This document shows positions 46,218-54,958 of a stretch of DNA of 64,000 nt, one piece after another; the stretch's first letter is position 1; each line of letters starts with the position of its first letter. Source of the DNA: Paenibacillus sp. J2TS4 (GTDB taxonomy: Bacteria; Bacillota; Bacilli; Paenibacillales; NBRC-103111); contig NZ_BOSH01000005.1 in assembly GCF_018403245.1 (NCBI RefSeq), forward strand, positions 310,001 through 374,000. The letters are read 5' to 3'. A model generated the notes under the pieces. That model searched no databases and was not told the DNA's origin. It was given only the letters and a program-made list of their open reading frames with translations. The position numbers and the translations under genes were made by a program.

Positions 46218-46231
46218 CCGGAGCGCTCCGG
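46218..46231. promoter_or_regulatory. 14-bp palindrome in the binding-protein leader
   Basis: CCGGAGCGCTCCGG is perfectly self-complementary and lies about 30 bp upstream of the SBP start. It could be a regulator site or an RNA hairpin in the leader. There is no T-run, so it is not a terminator. Confidence 0.35.
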
Positions 46232-46415
46232 TATTCTGAGTATAAGCAACTGTGCCCTGTTCGGAAATCGCCAATAAGCAGAATCCATCGTCAGAATGCA
46301 AAATCTCGAATCACCATATTCCGATCTGCATGTGCAAAAACCAAAAAATATCGCGAATCGACGCATACACAAATAGACGCTTATCCGCATTATGCGCGAC
46401 AAGCGTCTTCTTGAT

Positions 46416-48725
46416 CTACTCTCGGTACTTACCGGGTGTGATTCCCTCGTACTTTTTGAATGCACGGATAAACGTGTTCGTACTAGCGAAGCCAACCTGC
46501 AGGGCAATCTGATTGACGTTCTGCTCACTATGTCTAAGCAATGCCTTGGCCTTCTCCAAGCGGAACCGCAATATATAATCGAGCAGTCCCCCTCCTGTCT
46601 GCTCTTTGAACAACCTCGACAAATACGTCGGCGTCATGCCGAAGTGCGCGCCCATCGCCGCCACACTTAGTCCCGTATCCCGATAGTTCTCCTCAAGAAA
46701 CGCAGTAACCTCCTCTTGTAATTCCCGGGTGTCCTCTTTACGCTGTTCGTTCACATACGCACACAATCGCTCCAGGATCTCATTCATCTCCTCCTTGATT
46801 TCAGCGATTTGTTGACAGTTGAACAAGCGGCGCACCGGGTTGAGCTGTTGCAAGAGGGACTCATCAATAAACGGACTAATCTCGTACAACGTATTCATCA
46901 TCGTGTTGATCAGATTTAATTTCATCAGTTTGACCGTTTGCACGGATAGCGGGGCGGAGCTGCTGTGCAACTCAAACATCTCGCCCAGCGCTTCTTTCGC
47001 TTGGTTCACGTCACCAATCTTCACATAATTAATGAGCTTTCTCCCTGTGCGCAAAGACGAGAAATGTACCCAGTCTTCCGACTGCATGTTGTCCGAGTTA
47101 ATCATATTTCCGTAAAAGGAGATGCCCGATATGCCCAGAATCAAATTGTATTCGATGGTATCTAGCGCTTCCCGATAAGCGACGGGCAAGGAGAGGAGAT
47201 CCGATTTCATATTGCTGACTGCCATCGTAAAAGGAATACGGTATTTTTCATCGATAAACGTGCGTATTTCCTTCGCGATCCCGTTCATCTTCTGACGAAT
47301 CTCTTCCGCATCGCCGTGGAACTGGATGATCAGCACCAGATTGCCGTTCGCTTCCGTTCCTATAACGCCATAATGAGCAGAGACAATATCCTTCGCCGTA
47401 TTCGACAGAATGAATCTGGCCAGCCGCATTTCCTTAGCCAGCCCATGCTCTTTGGCCGGCACTTGGTACGCCATCTTCTCTTCATTCACCTGCAGGATCA
47501 TTATCCCGAACAGATGTCCATCAAAAAGGTGGTCAGCGAAACATTCACTTACCCATTCCTGATCCATCCAGTGCCCTTCGAGCCACTGCACAAGATCATT
47601 CGTTTTTAATAAATCTTCCTGTCTATGCATAATTTGATGAATCTGCTTCTTGTCCAAGGCAGACTGAGCAATCGCTTGCTCAATCCATTCGAACTCATTC
47701 GTTCTTTTGTCAAATGATCGACCGTCATGATCTGCAATTCCGCGTATGAGTCGATTCAGTGGATGATAGTTTCTTCGAATGAAAAAGTACGTCAGCAGGC
47801 CTCCCAATGTGAAACTTAGGGCCAGACCGGCCACGGTTAGATTACGAATATAGTTCAGCTTCTCCTCAATCGCTTGAGTCGGGACGAACGACAAATACGT
47901 CCAGCCCAGAATATCCGACTTTACGTGAGATACCGTCCAATCCCGTTCGTTATACGCCGCATGAAAGTTGCCCGATAATTCATAGACACGCGGATCATCC
48001 GTCACTTCATGGATCTCCGATGTCGCGGCCACAACGCGATAGCTGTCATCGAGAATCAACAACTGTGCCCCCTCGACCCACTGGAGATTTCGAATCGGCT
48101 CCAGAAAGTTCGAGCCATCCATCACGAGCACCAGTTGGCCGAATAGCGAATTTTGATTCAGCGTAGGTAAAGATTGGACCAACACGACCGCCTCACACAC
48201 ATTCTGTTCTCCGTGCGGTCGGCATACCGTCTCGAAGTCACCGTAATGAGGTTGGGACAGAAGTTCCTCCCATTGCTCGACCGACCAACTCTCATCCCCA
48301 TGCAGCCGCTTGTTGAACAGATCATAGGGCAAGAACGTATCATAACTAATCGCACCGCTCTGATCGCCCAATACGATATAGATATCATCCAGAAAGGAGT
48401 TCGTCATCTTGTAACCGCGTAGATACTGCATCACCGCGTTGTATTGCAACGCTTTGTCCGTATCCAAAGTCAAATAAGGCAAGCCACGAATAGCGGGTTT
48501 GGTCGCAAGCTCGTTAGCTATTTTCTGAATATCCCGTAATCGATCATCAATGGCGTACTGGACTTGATTCAGCATCGATTGGTTCGCATCATGGATCTCT
48601 CTTTCCAACATACTTCTTGTAAAAGGGTAGATGGATGCGCTTACGATAACAGGAATGAAAAAAATAACCGCATAGGACACGATCCACGCATACATGACAC
48701 TTCGTTTTGATCGAAACATCGCCAT
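46416..48725 (-). CDS. Membrane AraC-family regulator with an extracellular sensor domain
   Basis: A 769-residue one-component regulator. Two TM segments (about residues 11-33 and 285-307, the second in TVAGLALSFTLGGLLTYFFI) flank an outside sensor region, followed by a HAMP-like linker. A GGDEF-like middle region and a C-terminal AraC HTH (SVAAMGAHFGMTPTYLSRLF, then QIALQVGFASTNTFIRAFKK) complete it. Such proteins sense sugars outside and activate the neighbouring transporter operon, here the SBP-MalF-MalG-PfkB genes downstream. AAGGGTGAAG precedes the ATG at 48725. Confidence 0.87.
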   Translation of the reverse strand: MAMFRSKRSVMYAWIVSYAVIFFIPVIVSASIYPFTRSMLEREIHDANQSMLNQVQYAIDDRLRDIQKIANELATKPAIRGLPYLTLDTDKALQYNAVMQYLRGYKMTNSFLDDIYIVLGDQSGAISYDTFLPYDLFNKRLHGDESWSVEQWEELLSQPHYGDFETVCRPHGEQNVCEAVVLVQSLPTLNQNSLFGQLVLVMDGSNFLEPIRNLQWVEGAQLLILDDSYRVVAATSEIHEVTDDPRVYELSGNFHAAYNERDWTVSHVKSDILGWTYLSFVPTQAIEEKLNYIRNLTVAGLALSFTLGGLLTYFFIRRNYHPLNRLIRGIADHDGRSFDKRTNEFEWIEQAIAQSALDKKQIHQIMHRQEDLLKTNDLVQWLEGHWMDQEWVSECFADHLFDGHLFGIMILQVNEEKMAYQVPAKEHGLAKEMRLARFILSNTAKDIVSAHYGVIGTEANGNLVLIIQFHGDAEEIRQKMNGIAKEIRTFIDEKYRIPFTMAVSNMKSDLLSLPVAYREALDTIEYNLILGISGISFYGNMINSDNMQSEDWVHFSSLRTGRKLINYVKIGDVNQAKEALGEMFELHSSSAPLSVQTVKLMKLNLINTMMNTLYEISPFIDESLLQQLNPVRRLFNCQQIAEIKEEMNEILERLCAYVNEQRKEDTRELQEEVTAFLEENYRDTGLSVAAMGAHFGMTPTYLSRLFKEQTGGGLLDYILRFRLEKAKALLRHSEQNVNQIALQVGFASTNTFIRAFKKYEGITPGKYRE

Positions 48726-49017
48726 TCTTCACCCTTTCCACGATCCTATACACCCTTCGAATCTTCCATTTCTCAATTCCTGACACTTCCATAATATAAA
48801 GGGTTCGCTCCATTTTTACAAGTCACCTGGGCAAAGAGACTGCCTATGTATAAGAAAAACCCTATAGTTTGAATTATTTCGTTTTGTGTATTTACAAAAA
48901 ATAAAAAGCAATGTAGCATATAACTATGTTTTGAAAAATAACACTGTTATACGAAAGGGGTGAAGTCCCCTGGATTTAACAGCTTAAATTAAACACTAAA
49001 TAAAGGTGGTGGCCCTC

Positions 49018-49608
49018 GTGGTAAGTAGATTTGAACGAGAGCAAATTCGTCTAAGAGAAGAAGTTCTTAAAGCTGCCTTACACATTGCTGCATCCAACGG
49101 ATGGTCAAAAGTAAGCATAAGAAGAATCGCAAGTGAAATTGAGTACAGCACGACAAAAGTTTATGAGCTGTTTGAAAACAAGGAACAACTTATTCTTGAA
49201 CTCCTGCGCAATGGTTTTAAATTGTTAGCCGGCCAACTTGAAGAGGCTGTTAGCAAATATTCAAATCCGCGAGAACAAGCTATGGCTTTAGCAAAAGCAT
49301 ATTGTGCCTTTGCCTGGGAGAATGGAGCCTATTATCGGATCATGTATGGCATGGATGGGGTCCCGTTCGGAGTTGAACAGACTTGGCAAGAGGGAATGCG
49401 TATAGGGGAGATTAGCAAAAATGTGCTCTCTTCCTACCTGCCTCATTGTAGCGATGAAGAGCTTGATCGTTATGTCTATGCCACTTGGGGGGCATTGCAC
49501 GGAATTTCATCCTTATTTATATCTGGCAGATTATACGGCACAAGAGAGCAAGCAGAGGAGCTTGCATTAAAAGCTGTCTTAGATATGACAAAAAAGGAGG
49601 AGGATTAA
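49018..49608 (+). CDS. TetR-family regulator
   Basis: A 196-residue TetR regulator with a complete N-terminal HTH (VSIRRIASEIEYSTTKVYEL) and a helical ligand-binding domain. GTG at 49018 is preferred, with AAGGTGGTGG 9 bp upstream; an in-frame GTG at 49006 lies in that site. It is 3 bp from the DUF4267 gene, so they are one operon. The effector is unknown. Confidence 0.86.
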   Translation: MVSRFEREQIRLREEVLKAALHIAASNGWSKVSIRRIASEIEYSTTKVYELFENKEQLILELLRNGFKLLAGQLEEAVSKYSNPREQAMALAKAYCAFAWENGAYYRIMYGMDGVPFGVEQTWQEGMRIGEISKNVLSSYLPHCSDEELDRYVYATWGALHGISSLFISGRLYGTREQAEELALKAVLDMTKKEED

Positions 49609-49611
49609 GAA

Positions 49612-50046
49612 GTGAATGAGAAAAAAATAAAACGCTGGGGCCCTAAATCATTATCTTTTTGGCTCATCATTTTATGTGCATGTGGTTTAATGGGCTTAGG
49701 TATTAATGGTTTTATTCAACCTGTCGCTGCTTCAAGAGCATTTGGCTTAGAAATCTTGAATCCGCTGGACAGTGGGTATGTCAGGGTGAAGGCAACAAGA
49801 GATTTAGTACTTGGAATAAGTATCATTGTTTTTGTTTTCATGAGAATAAAAAAGGTTTTGATCGCTTTTTCGCTTGTGTCTGCAATCATCCCTTTTATTG
49901 ATGGAATTTTAGTCCTTACACAATATGGGGGTGAAGTTAAGGATAGCTGGCAGCATTTTATTACAATGCTCGGTGTTTTATTGTTAGCATTCTTACTATG
50001 GAGAGAGAAGGGTATAGATCCCCCCATAGCAAAGGGCGCAACCTAA
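49612..50046 (+). CDS. DUF4267 membrane protein
   Basis: A 144-residue protein with four TM segments (SFWLIILCACGLMGLGI, LVLGISIIVFVFM, VLIAFSLVSAIIPF, ITMLGVLLLAFLLW). The ATRDLVLG motif in the second segment is typical of DUF4267. It is co-transcribed with a TetR regulator, which suggests a stress-related or membrane-protection function. The actual role is unknown. An AAGGAGGAGG site is just upstream. Confidence 0.8.
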   Translation: MNEKKIKRWGPKSLSFWLIILCACGLMGLGINGFIQPVAASRAFGLEILNPLDSGYVRVKATRDLVLGISIIVFVFMRIKKVLIAFSLVSAIIPFIDGILVLTQYGGEVKDSWQHFITMLGVLLLAFLLWREKGIDPPIAKGAT

Positions 50047-50147
50047 AAGGTTTCTTAACTAAAAACTGACCCTATGCTCGGACCGTGTGATGGCGGCTGT
50101 ATGACGGAGAACTTATGCTAAGCATAGTTCTGCGGGAGCAAATACAC

Positions 50148-50180
50148 AAAAGCCCGAACGACTGAATACGTTCGAGCTTT
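50148..50180. terminator. Terminator between DUF4267 and tail B
   Basis: AAAAGCCCGAACG (50148-50160) pairs imperfectly with CGTTCGAGCTTT (50169-50180) around an 8-nt loop. On the minus strand it follows the rlmCD-like tail and the GGTAAATGCGG motif. Confidence 0.65.
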
Positions 50181-50210
50181 AACGGGCAGGTAAATGCGGT
50201 TCTAAAAATA

Positions 50211-50280
50211 CTACTTCTTAATGAGCGACACATAACACTCCACATGCGTTGAGTAGACAGCGCCAATACTGCCTGCCATC
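50211..50280 (-). pseudogene. RlmCD/RumA-like C-terminal tail B
   Basis: On the minus strand the frame reads GSIGAVYSTHVECYVSLIKK and then TAG at 50211-50213. HVEC followed by a hydrophobic strand fits the C-terminus of RlmCD-type methyltransferases. The upstream part of the gene is missing. Its post-stop sequence and terminator resemble those of tail A. Confidence 0.45.
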
Positions 50281-50312
50281 ATAGTTATCCCGTTGCTTGT
50301 TATTATAAGTAG

Positions 50313-51182
50313 TCAAATACGATTAAAATGCAGCAGCTTGTCAGGGTTCATTAAAATATAAATGTTCGAGATCCTATCATCCATAATCTGAAAAGTGATA
50401 ACAGCAAATATATAATCCATTACCTTAAGAACAATGCCGGGATATCCGTTAATTTCCAGAATGTCGCACGTAAAGTTTTGGGGAACCTCGGGTCGAATCG
50501 CCGTAAAATAACGAGTAATAAGATCTTGCCCGACAATTGGGCGAATAGCCGCTTTCGCTTTCCCTCCGCCATCCGTGAATAGAACCGTTTCTGAAGTCAA
50601 GATATTCAGTAACCGGTCCATATTACCAGTAACGAGTGCTTGAACGAATTGTTCCACCATTGGGCCGGTATTTGTCTTTGACGGTATGTTTTTATCCGAA
50701 ATATCGCCGATACTCCTTTTGGCCCGATAAAAAATCTGACGACAATTCCCGCTGCTCTTGTCGACCATTTCGGCAATCTCGTTGAAAGGATACTGAAATA
50801 CTTCCCTTAGAAGGAAGACGACACGTTCCATTGTTGAGAGCTGCTGCAATAGAAGCAAGTAAGCCGTAGAAAGCGTTTCTTTGGAAATATAGTTATTTAG
50901 AGGGTCTTTGCTGTCTCCGTTGGTAGCATAGGGTTCCGGCAGCCAGGGTCCCAAATACGTTTCACGTTGCCTGCTGGCTGATTTGAGTCGGTTGATGCAA
51001 CTGTTAGTCACGATTTTACACATATACGCTTTAATATTCAGAACTTCATCACTTTGAGCATTCTGTAAGGTAATAAACGCTTCCTGAACGATATCTTCCG
51101 CATCCATGACACTGCCCATCATTCGATATGCCAATGAAAATAAAAGGGGCTTTAAGTCGTTATACAATTGTTCGGTTTCCAT
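50313..51182 (-). CDS. ECF sigma factor, SigJ-like, with SnoaL-like C-terminal domain
   Basis: A 289-residue ECF41/SigJ-type RNA polymerase sigma factor. Region 2 (YRMMGSVMDAEDIVQEAFI) and region 4 (VFLLREVFQYPFNEIAEMV) are complete, and the extra C-terminal 100 residues form a SnoaL-like domain. The ATG at 51182 is used because the frame upstream (to 51374) lies inside the oxidoreductase gene. It directly follows that gene by 20 bp. Such sigma-oxidoreductase pairs are common and the sigma domain often senses an unknown signal in cis. Confidence 0.85.
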   Translation of the reverse strand: METEQLYNDLKPLLFSLAYRMMGSVMDAEDIVQEAFITLQNAQSDEVLNIKAYMCKIVTNSCINRLKSASRQRETYLGPWLPEPYATNGDSKDPLNNYISKETLSTAYLLLLQQLSTMERVVFLLREVFQYPFNEIAEMVDKSSGNCRQIFYRAKRSIGDISDKNIPSKTNTGPMVEQFVQALVTGNMDRLLNILTSETVLFTDGGGKAKAAIRPIVGQDLITRYFTAIRPEVPQNFTCDILEINGYPGIVLKVMDYIFAVITFQIMDDRISNIYILMNPDKLLHFNRI

Positions 51183-51202
51183 ATGATAACCCCCCAAAGC
51201 TA

Positions 51203-52501
51203 TTATTGTCTTGACGCATATTGCGAGATGATCGATTGCGCTGCCCTTTTGGCGCTGGCAAGCGCCGCGTCTACTAGCAATTCCCCATGACCTGCCCAAT
51301 CTCCTGCAACATAAAGTCCTCTGATTTCCGGAACAGAGGGACCAGAAAAGCTGCCGTATTTGTCCACCGAGCAAAAGTCATGGACGACAGTCATATTAGG
51401 TAGAAACTGACGTCCAAGCTCCTCGCTGCGCCAACCCGGTTGTAAGAGATCCATTGCTTGTTCCAATTGTCGCTCATCCTCTTTCGGATGGCTTGGATTT
51501 TCACCGAGATGCTTGATCAGGTGGATGACAACTGAACCGTCTTCACTCATCTTGGACACAGAGGTCGGGTTGTTGTAGAAGATCGGTTGATCCAGCCAGA
51601 ACCCCGCAATAATGAACGGGTTCGGTTTCGGCAATCGGCGCAATACGAGATCAAGGCAGGCCGCTTTCATCGGCCGGGCTTGACTTTCCCATCGTGCTAG
51701 CTGAGTCTGATCCGCGTCCTTCACGAGCTTGCAAGTTTCCTTTGGGCTGCCTGTAACAATGACAGAAGAAACTTCAAGAACTTCATCATTCTTGAATCTC
51801 AACTGCAAAGATGTACCGCCATGTGTAATTTCAGATATAAGATGACCGGTTAGGACCGTGACACCGACACTGCGCGCTTTTTCTTCCAGATCATTTACAA
51901 GGGCGGCCCAACCGTTATCCAAATAAAATGCTTTACCGGAAAAAGTACGCTGCAACTGCCTGATAGCCGAACCGGCCGGTTGTAGTTCCGGGTGCGGGAC
52001 TAAGGAGTTCGACCGACAAATGGAATAGACGACATTTCGAATCATCGGTTCACGAATTTCCTGTTCCGCCCATTCCCTCAGTGACACTTGCCCAATACTT
52101 TTCGTATCGATTCTTCCGAGCTTCATCATGAATCGTGCTAGTTCCAGTTTACCTGGTACGGAAAACAACTTAGATGAAATCAATTTAAGCGGGCCTGCAG
52201 GCATCGGATAAATCTTATTATTCCATACGGCAATTGCAGATGCCGGCGGATGGTTTCCCTTCAGTTCCACGCCAAGCTCTTTCATCACAGCTTCGCCTTC
52301 ACCGTCTAGATAAAACGCATGCACGCCCAAATTCAGTGAAGCTCCCTTCTTCTTCACCGTCATGGCACGCCCGCCAAGTTGATTCATCTTTTCTACTAAA
52401 ATAACGGTTAGACCTGCTTTTGCCAGATAAATGGATGCAGTCAGTCCGGAAAGCCCACCGCCAATAACTGCAACATCATAGGTTTTTTCAAACGATTTCA
52501 T
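51203..52501 (-). CDS. NAD(P)/FAD-dependent oxidoreductase (phytoene desaturase-like)
   Basis: A 432-residue FAD enzyme with a clear ADP-binding motif at the N-terminus (VIGGGLSGLTASIYLAKAG, residues about 12-30) followed by VEKMNQLGGRA. A C-terminal FAD-binding segment (GLYVAGDWAGHG) is present. It belongs to the amine oxidase/desaturase superfamily; substrate unknown. I chose ATG 52501, after AGGTGATT. It is co-transcribed with the downstream ECF sigma factor. Confidence 0.85.
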   Translation of the reverse strand: MKSFEKTYDVAVIGGGLSGLTASIYLAKAGLTVILVEKMNQLGGRAMTVKKKGASLNLGVHAFYLDGEGEAVMKELGVELKGNHPPASAIAVWNNKIYPMPAGPLKLISSKLFSVPGKLELARFMMKLGRIDTKSIGQVSLREWAEQEIREPMIRNVVYSICRSNSLVPHPELQPAGSAIRQLQRTFSGKAFYLDNGWAALVNDLEEKARSVGVTVLTGHLISEITHGGTSLQLRFKNDEVLEVSSVIVTGSPKETCKLVKDADQTQLARWESQARPMKAACLDLVLRRLPKPNPFIIAGFWLDQPIFYNNPTSVSKMSEDGSVVIHLIKHLGENPSHPKEDERQLEQAMDLLQPGWRSEELGRQFLPNMTVVHDFCSVDKYGSFSGPSVPEIRGLYVAGDWAGHGELLVDAALASAKRAAQSIISQYASRQ

Positions 52502-52918
52502 GGAATCACCTCTTGTCATTTTAAACATAAGACAAATAACGAGGTTGATTTGTTATAACAGCTGCTTAACTTAATCTAATCAAAATCAGCAACTTTCCTG
52601 GATTGAACTGTATTCTATATATATTGAACTAAAGAATAGCTCTCATTTCGTTCCGAAGGAAAGTGCCTCCGAAGCTTCAAACATCATACTCCTTCCCCAA
52701 AAAGTGAAGTGATGCTTCATAGTGAGTTCCATTTACTTTTCGGGGACCCCGATCCAACCGATCATTCCTTATATATGGGATGGGCCTTCGGATGGTTGGA
52801 ATACAAAGCCAAAACTCGCCCTGGAAGCATCTTTCTTTCTCCACTTCATGAGCTATTCAATCATTAGTTTCAATTTATATAGTAGATAGAAGTTTTAAGC
52901 CATGCTGTTACAGCTCAT
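52502..52918. other. Promoter region of the oxidoreductase/sigma operon, otherwise empty
   Basis: About 400 bp. No gene was recognised. A dyad near 52716 (GAAGTGATGCTTC) may have regulatory meaning. Confidence 0.3.
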
Positions 52919-52975
52919 CTATTGATTCAGAACCATCAATATTATGCGCTCCACATGGCTCGAGTAGTGATGACA
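52908..52975 (-). pseudogene. RlmCD/RumA-like C-terminal tail D
   Basis: On the minus strand the frame reads YSSHVERIILMVLNQ then TAG at 52919-52921. The stretch after the stop, ATGAGCTGTAACAG, is nearly the same as after tail C. These two are clearly copies of the same element and bracket a 1.9-kb segment. Confidence 0.5.
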
Positions 52976-53233
52976 GATATGGGATGTAGTTTTTTTACCT
53001 TATAAAAGTCATCTTATCATCAGAATAGCTTCCCAATCTTCTTTTACCGTTATTTTGTTCAACGCTTCTTGATCAGCTTTACCGTGTTAAAATAGGATAA
53101 AGTTCTGGACAAGATAAAATGGCTCCAATCACGAACAAATCGCTGACTAGAACCATTTTAATATTTGAACAGTCTCGACCCAGTTATTGGCCTCAGTTTA
53201 TCTTCCGTTCTATATTTCGTATAAAGAACCTTT

Positions 53234-53644
53234 TTAATTGTTAGATGTTGTTACTGATACACCTCGTTCTTCAAACACTTTTTGAGCGGCTTTTAAAGCA
53301 TTCAGGACACGCGGAAATCCTGTATACGGGATGAGGTGCATAATACAACCGACAATTTCTTCCGGTGTTAAACCAACTGCAAGCCCTGTTTTTACATGCA
53401 TCCCAATCTGCGGTGTTCCTTGCGCAACAAGGGCTGAAATGGTTGTAAGAACTTTTTGTTTGTTATCCAATCCTGGACGTGAATAAATGTCTCCAAAAGC
53501 AAATTCAACAACATATTTACTTAAATCAGGCGCAATATCTTTAAATCCCTCACCAATATCCATATGGCCAGTTGGGTTGTCACTGTCTGGTATAGTAAGC
53601 TCCATTAATTTGTCTAAACCTTGTTGATAACGATCTTTTGCCAT
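53234..53644 (-). CDS. Carboxymuconolactone decarboxylase (CMD)-family protein
   Basis: A 136-residue helical protein of the AhpD/CMD superfamily. The pattern PEEIVGCIMHLIPYTGFP matches the conserved GC(I)xxH region; it has one cysteine rather than the CxxC pair of AhpD peroxidase partners. Usually such proteins are decarboxylases or oxidoreductase-like. The ATG at 53644 follows AAGGAGG by 8 bp. An HxlR relic lies upstream, a regulator type commonly linked to such genes. Confidence 0.82.
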   Translation of the reverse strand: MAKDRYQQGLDKLMELTIPDSDNPTGHMDIGEGFKDIAPDLSKYVVEFAFGDIYSRPGLDNKQKVLTTISALVAQGTPQIGMHVKTGLAVGLTPEEIVGCIMHLIPYTGFPRVLNALKAAQKVFEERGVSVTTSNN

Positions 53645-53701
53645 TTTTAAAATCCTCCTTGGTTTAATTACCCGCGACTCCATCCTTGCGGATATCGTCC
53701 A

Positions 53702-53803
53702 TTATTCAGCCATTAAAAGAGGACCCAGTGTTTTGCCGTATTCCGTAAGTGAATATTCTACCTTGGGCGGGACCTCTGCATACACAACTCGTTTTTGTTC
53801 TAA
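53702..53803 (-). pseudogene. C-terminal fragment of an HxlR-family regulator
   Basis: Reading on the minus strand: [20 protein letters not shown] then [13 protein letters not shown] and stop. The [16 protein letters not shown] motif is diagnostic of HxlR regulators. The N-terminal part is missing, replaced by an SDR fragment in the other orientation. Confidence 0.75.
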
Positions 53804-53898
53804 ACGGCAGACGTGAGGCGAAACTACGGGAAGTCGAAAAGGGGCTCCGGGAAAATAAAGTTTTGGTTATTCCAGCCGATGTAGCGGAACAACAATGA
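53803..53898 (+). pseudogene. Short-chain dehydrogenase fragment
   Basis: The plus-strand frame [15 protein letters not shown]...[12 protein letters not shown] matches the region after the first strand of SDR proteins (GRRExKL...ALVIPADVxD). It is only about 30 codons long, with nothing upstream, and is fused head-to-head with the HxlR relic. Confidence 0.65.
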
Positions 53899-53927
53899 AC
53901 TTGAAGAAGAAACTGGATGATATAGTC

Positions 53928-54000
53928 ATGAAACAAAGCATATCTAGGATGTACGGGTGCATCGACAACGGGACGATGGAATCCCTATCCAAACAATTGC
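53928..54000 (+). mobile_element. IS3-family transposase fragment (DDE region)
   Basis: The frame KQSISRMYGCIDNGTMESLS is a good match to the IS3 OrfB motif SMSRxGxCxDNxxxESF, where the DN is the second catalytic Asp. The sequence ends in the ParE-like toxin gene. It is a scrap of a transposase. Confidence 0.65.
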
Positions 54001-54290
54001 TGCATGTAATCTTGCTGTTCATTTAATACACGAATGATATGGATTGAGTCAGCTCTAATGCGATAGAACACATAATTCTTTTCAGAAAAAATATAGCGAT
54101 AGTCTGTTGGTACATCAATAATCTTCCCTAGATCAGCGCCTAATGTAGGATATTGCTCCAACTTTCTAATATCCGTTGTAATCTTCTTCAGTACTCTTTG
54201 TGCAACGTGTTCTCCCCAGTTATCTAAAATATAACCACTGAGGTCTTGCAAATCTTTGAGTGCTATGTGGGAGTAGTGAACCTTAGCCAT
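53985..54290 (-). CDS. ParE/RelE-type toxin
   Basis: A 101-residue toxin of the RelE/ParE superfamily: HIALKDLQDLSGYI at the N-terminus, then YRYIFSEKNYVFYRI, and IIRVLNEQQDYMQ at the C-terminus. RelE proteins cut mRNA on the ribosome and ParE proteins poison gyrase; the ILDNWGE segment leans towards ParE. It lies 2 bp after the antitoxin gene, so both are translated from one transcript. Confidence 0.85.
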   Translation of the reverse strand: MAKVHYSHIALKDLQDLSGYILDNWGEHVAQRVLKKITTDIRKLEQYPTLGADLGKIIDVPTDYRYIFSEKNYVFYRIRADSIHIIRVLNEQQDYMQQLFG

Positions 54291-54292
54291 AC

Positions 54293-54538
54293 TTAAAGTC
54301 CTAACTTGGCCTCAACGTCATCCGCTGAGAGCCATCCCATTTCCCTCCCTGATTTTTCACCCTCCTCAAGATTCGCTAATAATTTGATGGTTGCTTTCAA
54401 CTTATCCAATTCAGTGATTTTAACGATAGCGTACTCTCCTCGACCATTCCTCGTTAAATAAACAGGGCTATTTTCCTTAACTTCGTTAAGTAATTCTGTG
54501 TAATTTCTTAAATCCGAGATCGGCCTAATATTGGGCAT
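54293..54538 (-). CDS. Phd/YefM-type antitoxin
   Basis: An 81-residue antitoxin. The N-terminal part (IRPISDLRNYTELLNEVKEN, PVYLTRNGRGEYAIV) is a typical Phd/YefM DNA-binding fold and the C-terminal part wraps the toxin. ATG 54538 is chosen because GAGGTGAT lies 8-9 bp upstream; four further codons upstream are unlikely to be used. It represses its own promoter and neutralises the ParE-like toxin. Confidence 0.85.
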   Translation of the reverse strand: MPNIRPISDLRNYTELLNEVKENSPVYLTRNGRGEYAIVKITELDKLKATIKLLANLEEGEKSGREMGWLSADDVEAKLGL

Positions 54539-54829
54539 ATTTATCATCACCTCATGTAAAAAATTATACTCAATATTATCGAATTAAACAATGTATATTA
54601 GCACGCGAATTTGCAGCAGAAAAACCGTAATCGTTCCAATCAAGTAACTATCTCTACCGCTCAAAATACTCTGCGAAAGTTAGAAGCTACAGATAAAGTT
54701 TGGGGATTACCGATTTAATGGATAGTTATTTTTGCAACTCAAGCAGGGAAATGCGAGTCGGGGTGAACATTGCTGGCATCTCCCTGCTGCCCATAAGCAA
54801 TACAATTGAGCGATACTGTTACATCTCAT
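54539..54829. other. Promoter region of the TA operon and a protein relic
   Basis: Upstream of the antitoxin. At 54600-54718 plus-strand frames read SNQVTISTAQNTLRKLEATD then a stop, a possible tail of a lost gene. A minus-strand dyad (GCAGGGA...TCCCTGC, 54740-54790) looks terminator-like. Confidence 0.35.
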
Positions 54830-54892
54830 CTATTCATTACGAACCATCAATATTACCGACTCCACATGTGACGAGTAGACAGTGACAACAAA
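54830..54892 (-). pseudogene. RlmCD/RumA-like C-terminal tail C
   Basis: Minus-strand frame VTVYSSHVESVILMVRNE then TAG at 54830-54832. It is very similar to tail D, including the sequence after the stop (ATGAGATGTAACAG). Upstream it continues with a different sequence. Confidence 0.5.
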
Positions 54893-54958
54893 CATGTACG
54901 TGTCCGAAGGAATAGTGTTTGCTCTAATAATGATGAACCGATGCTACTCGGTTCTTTT

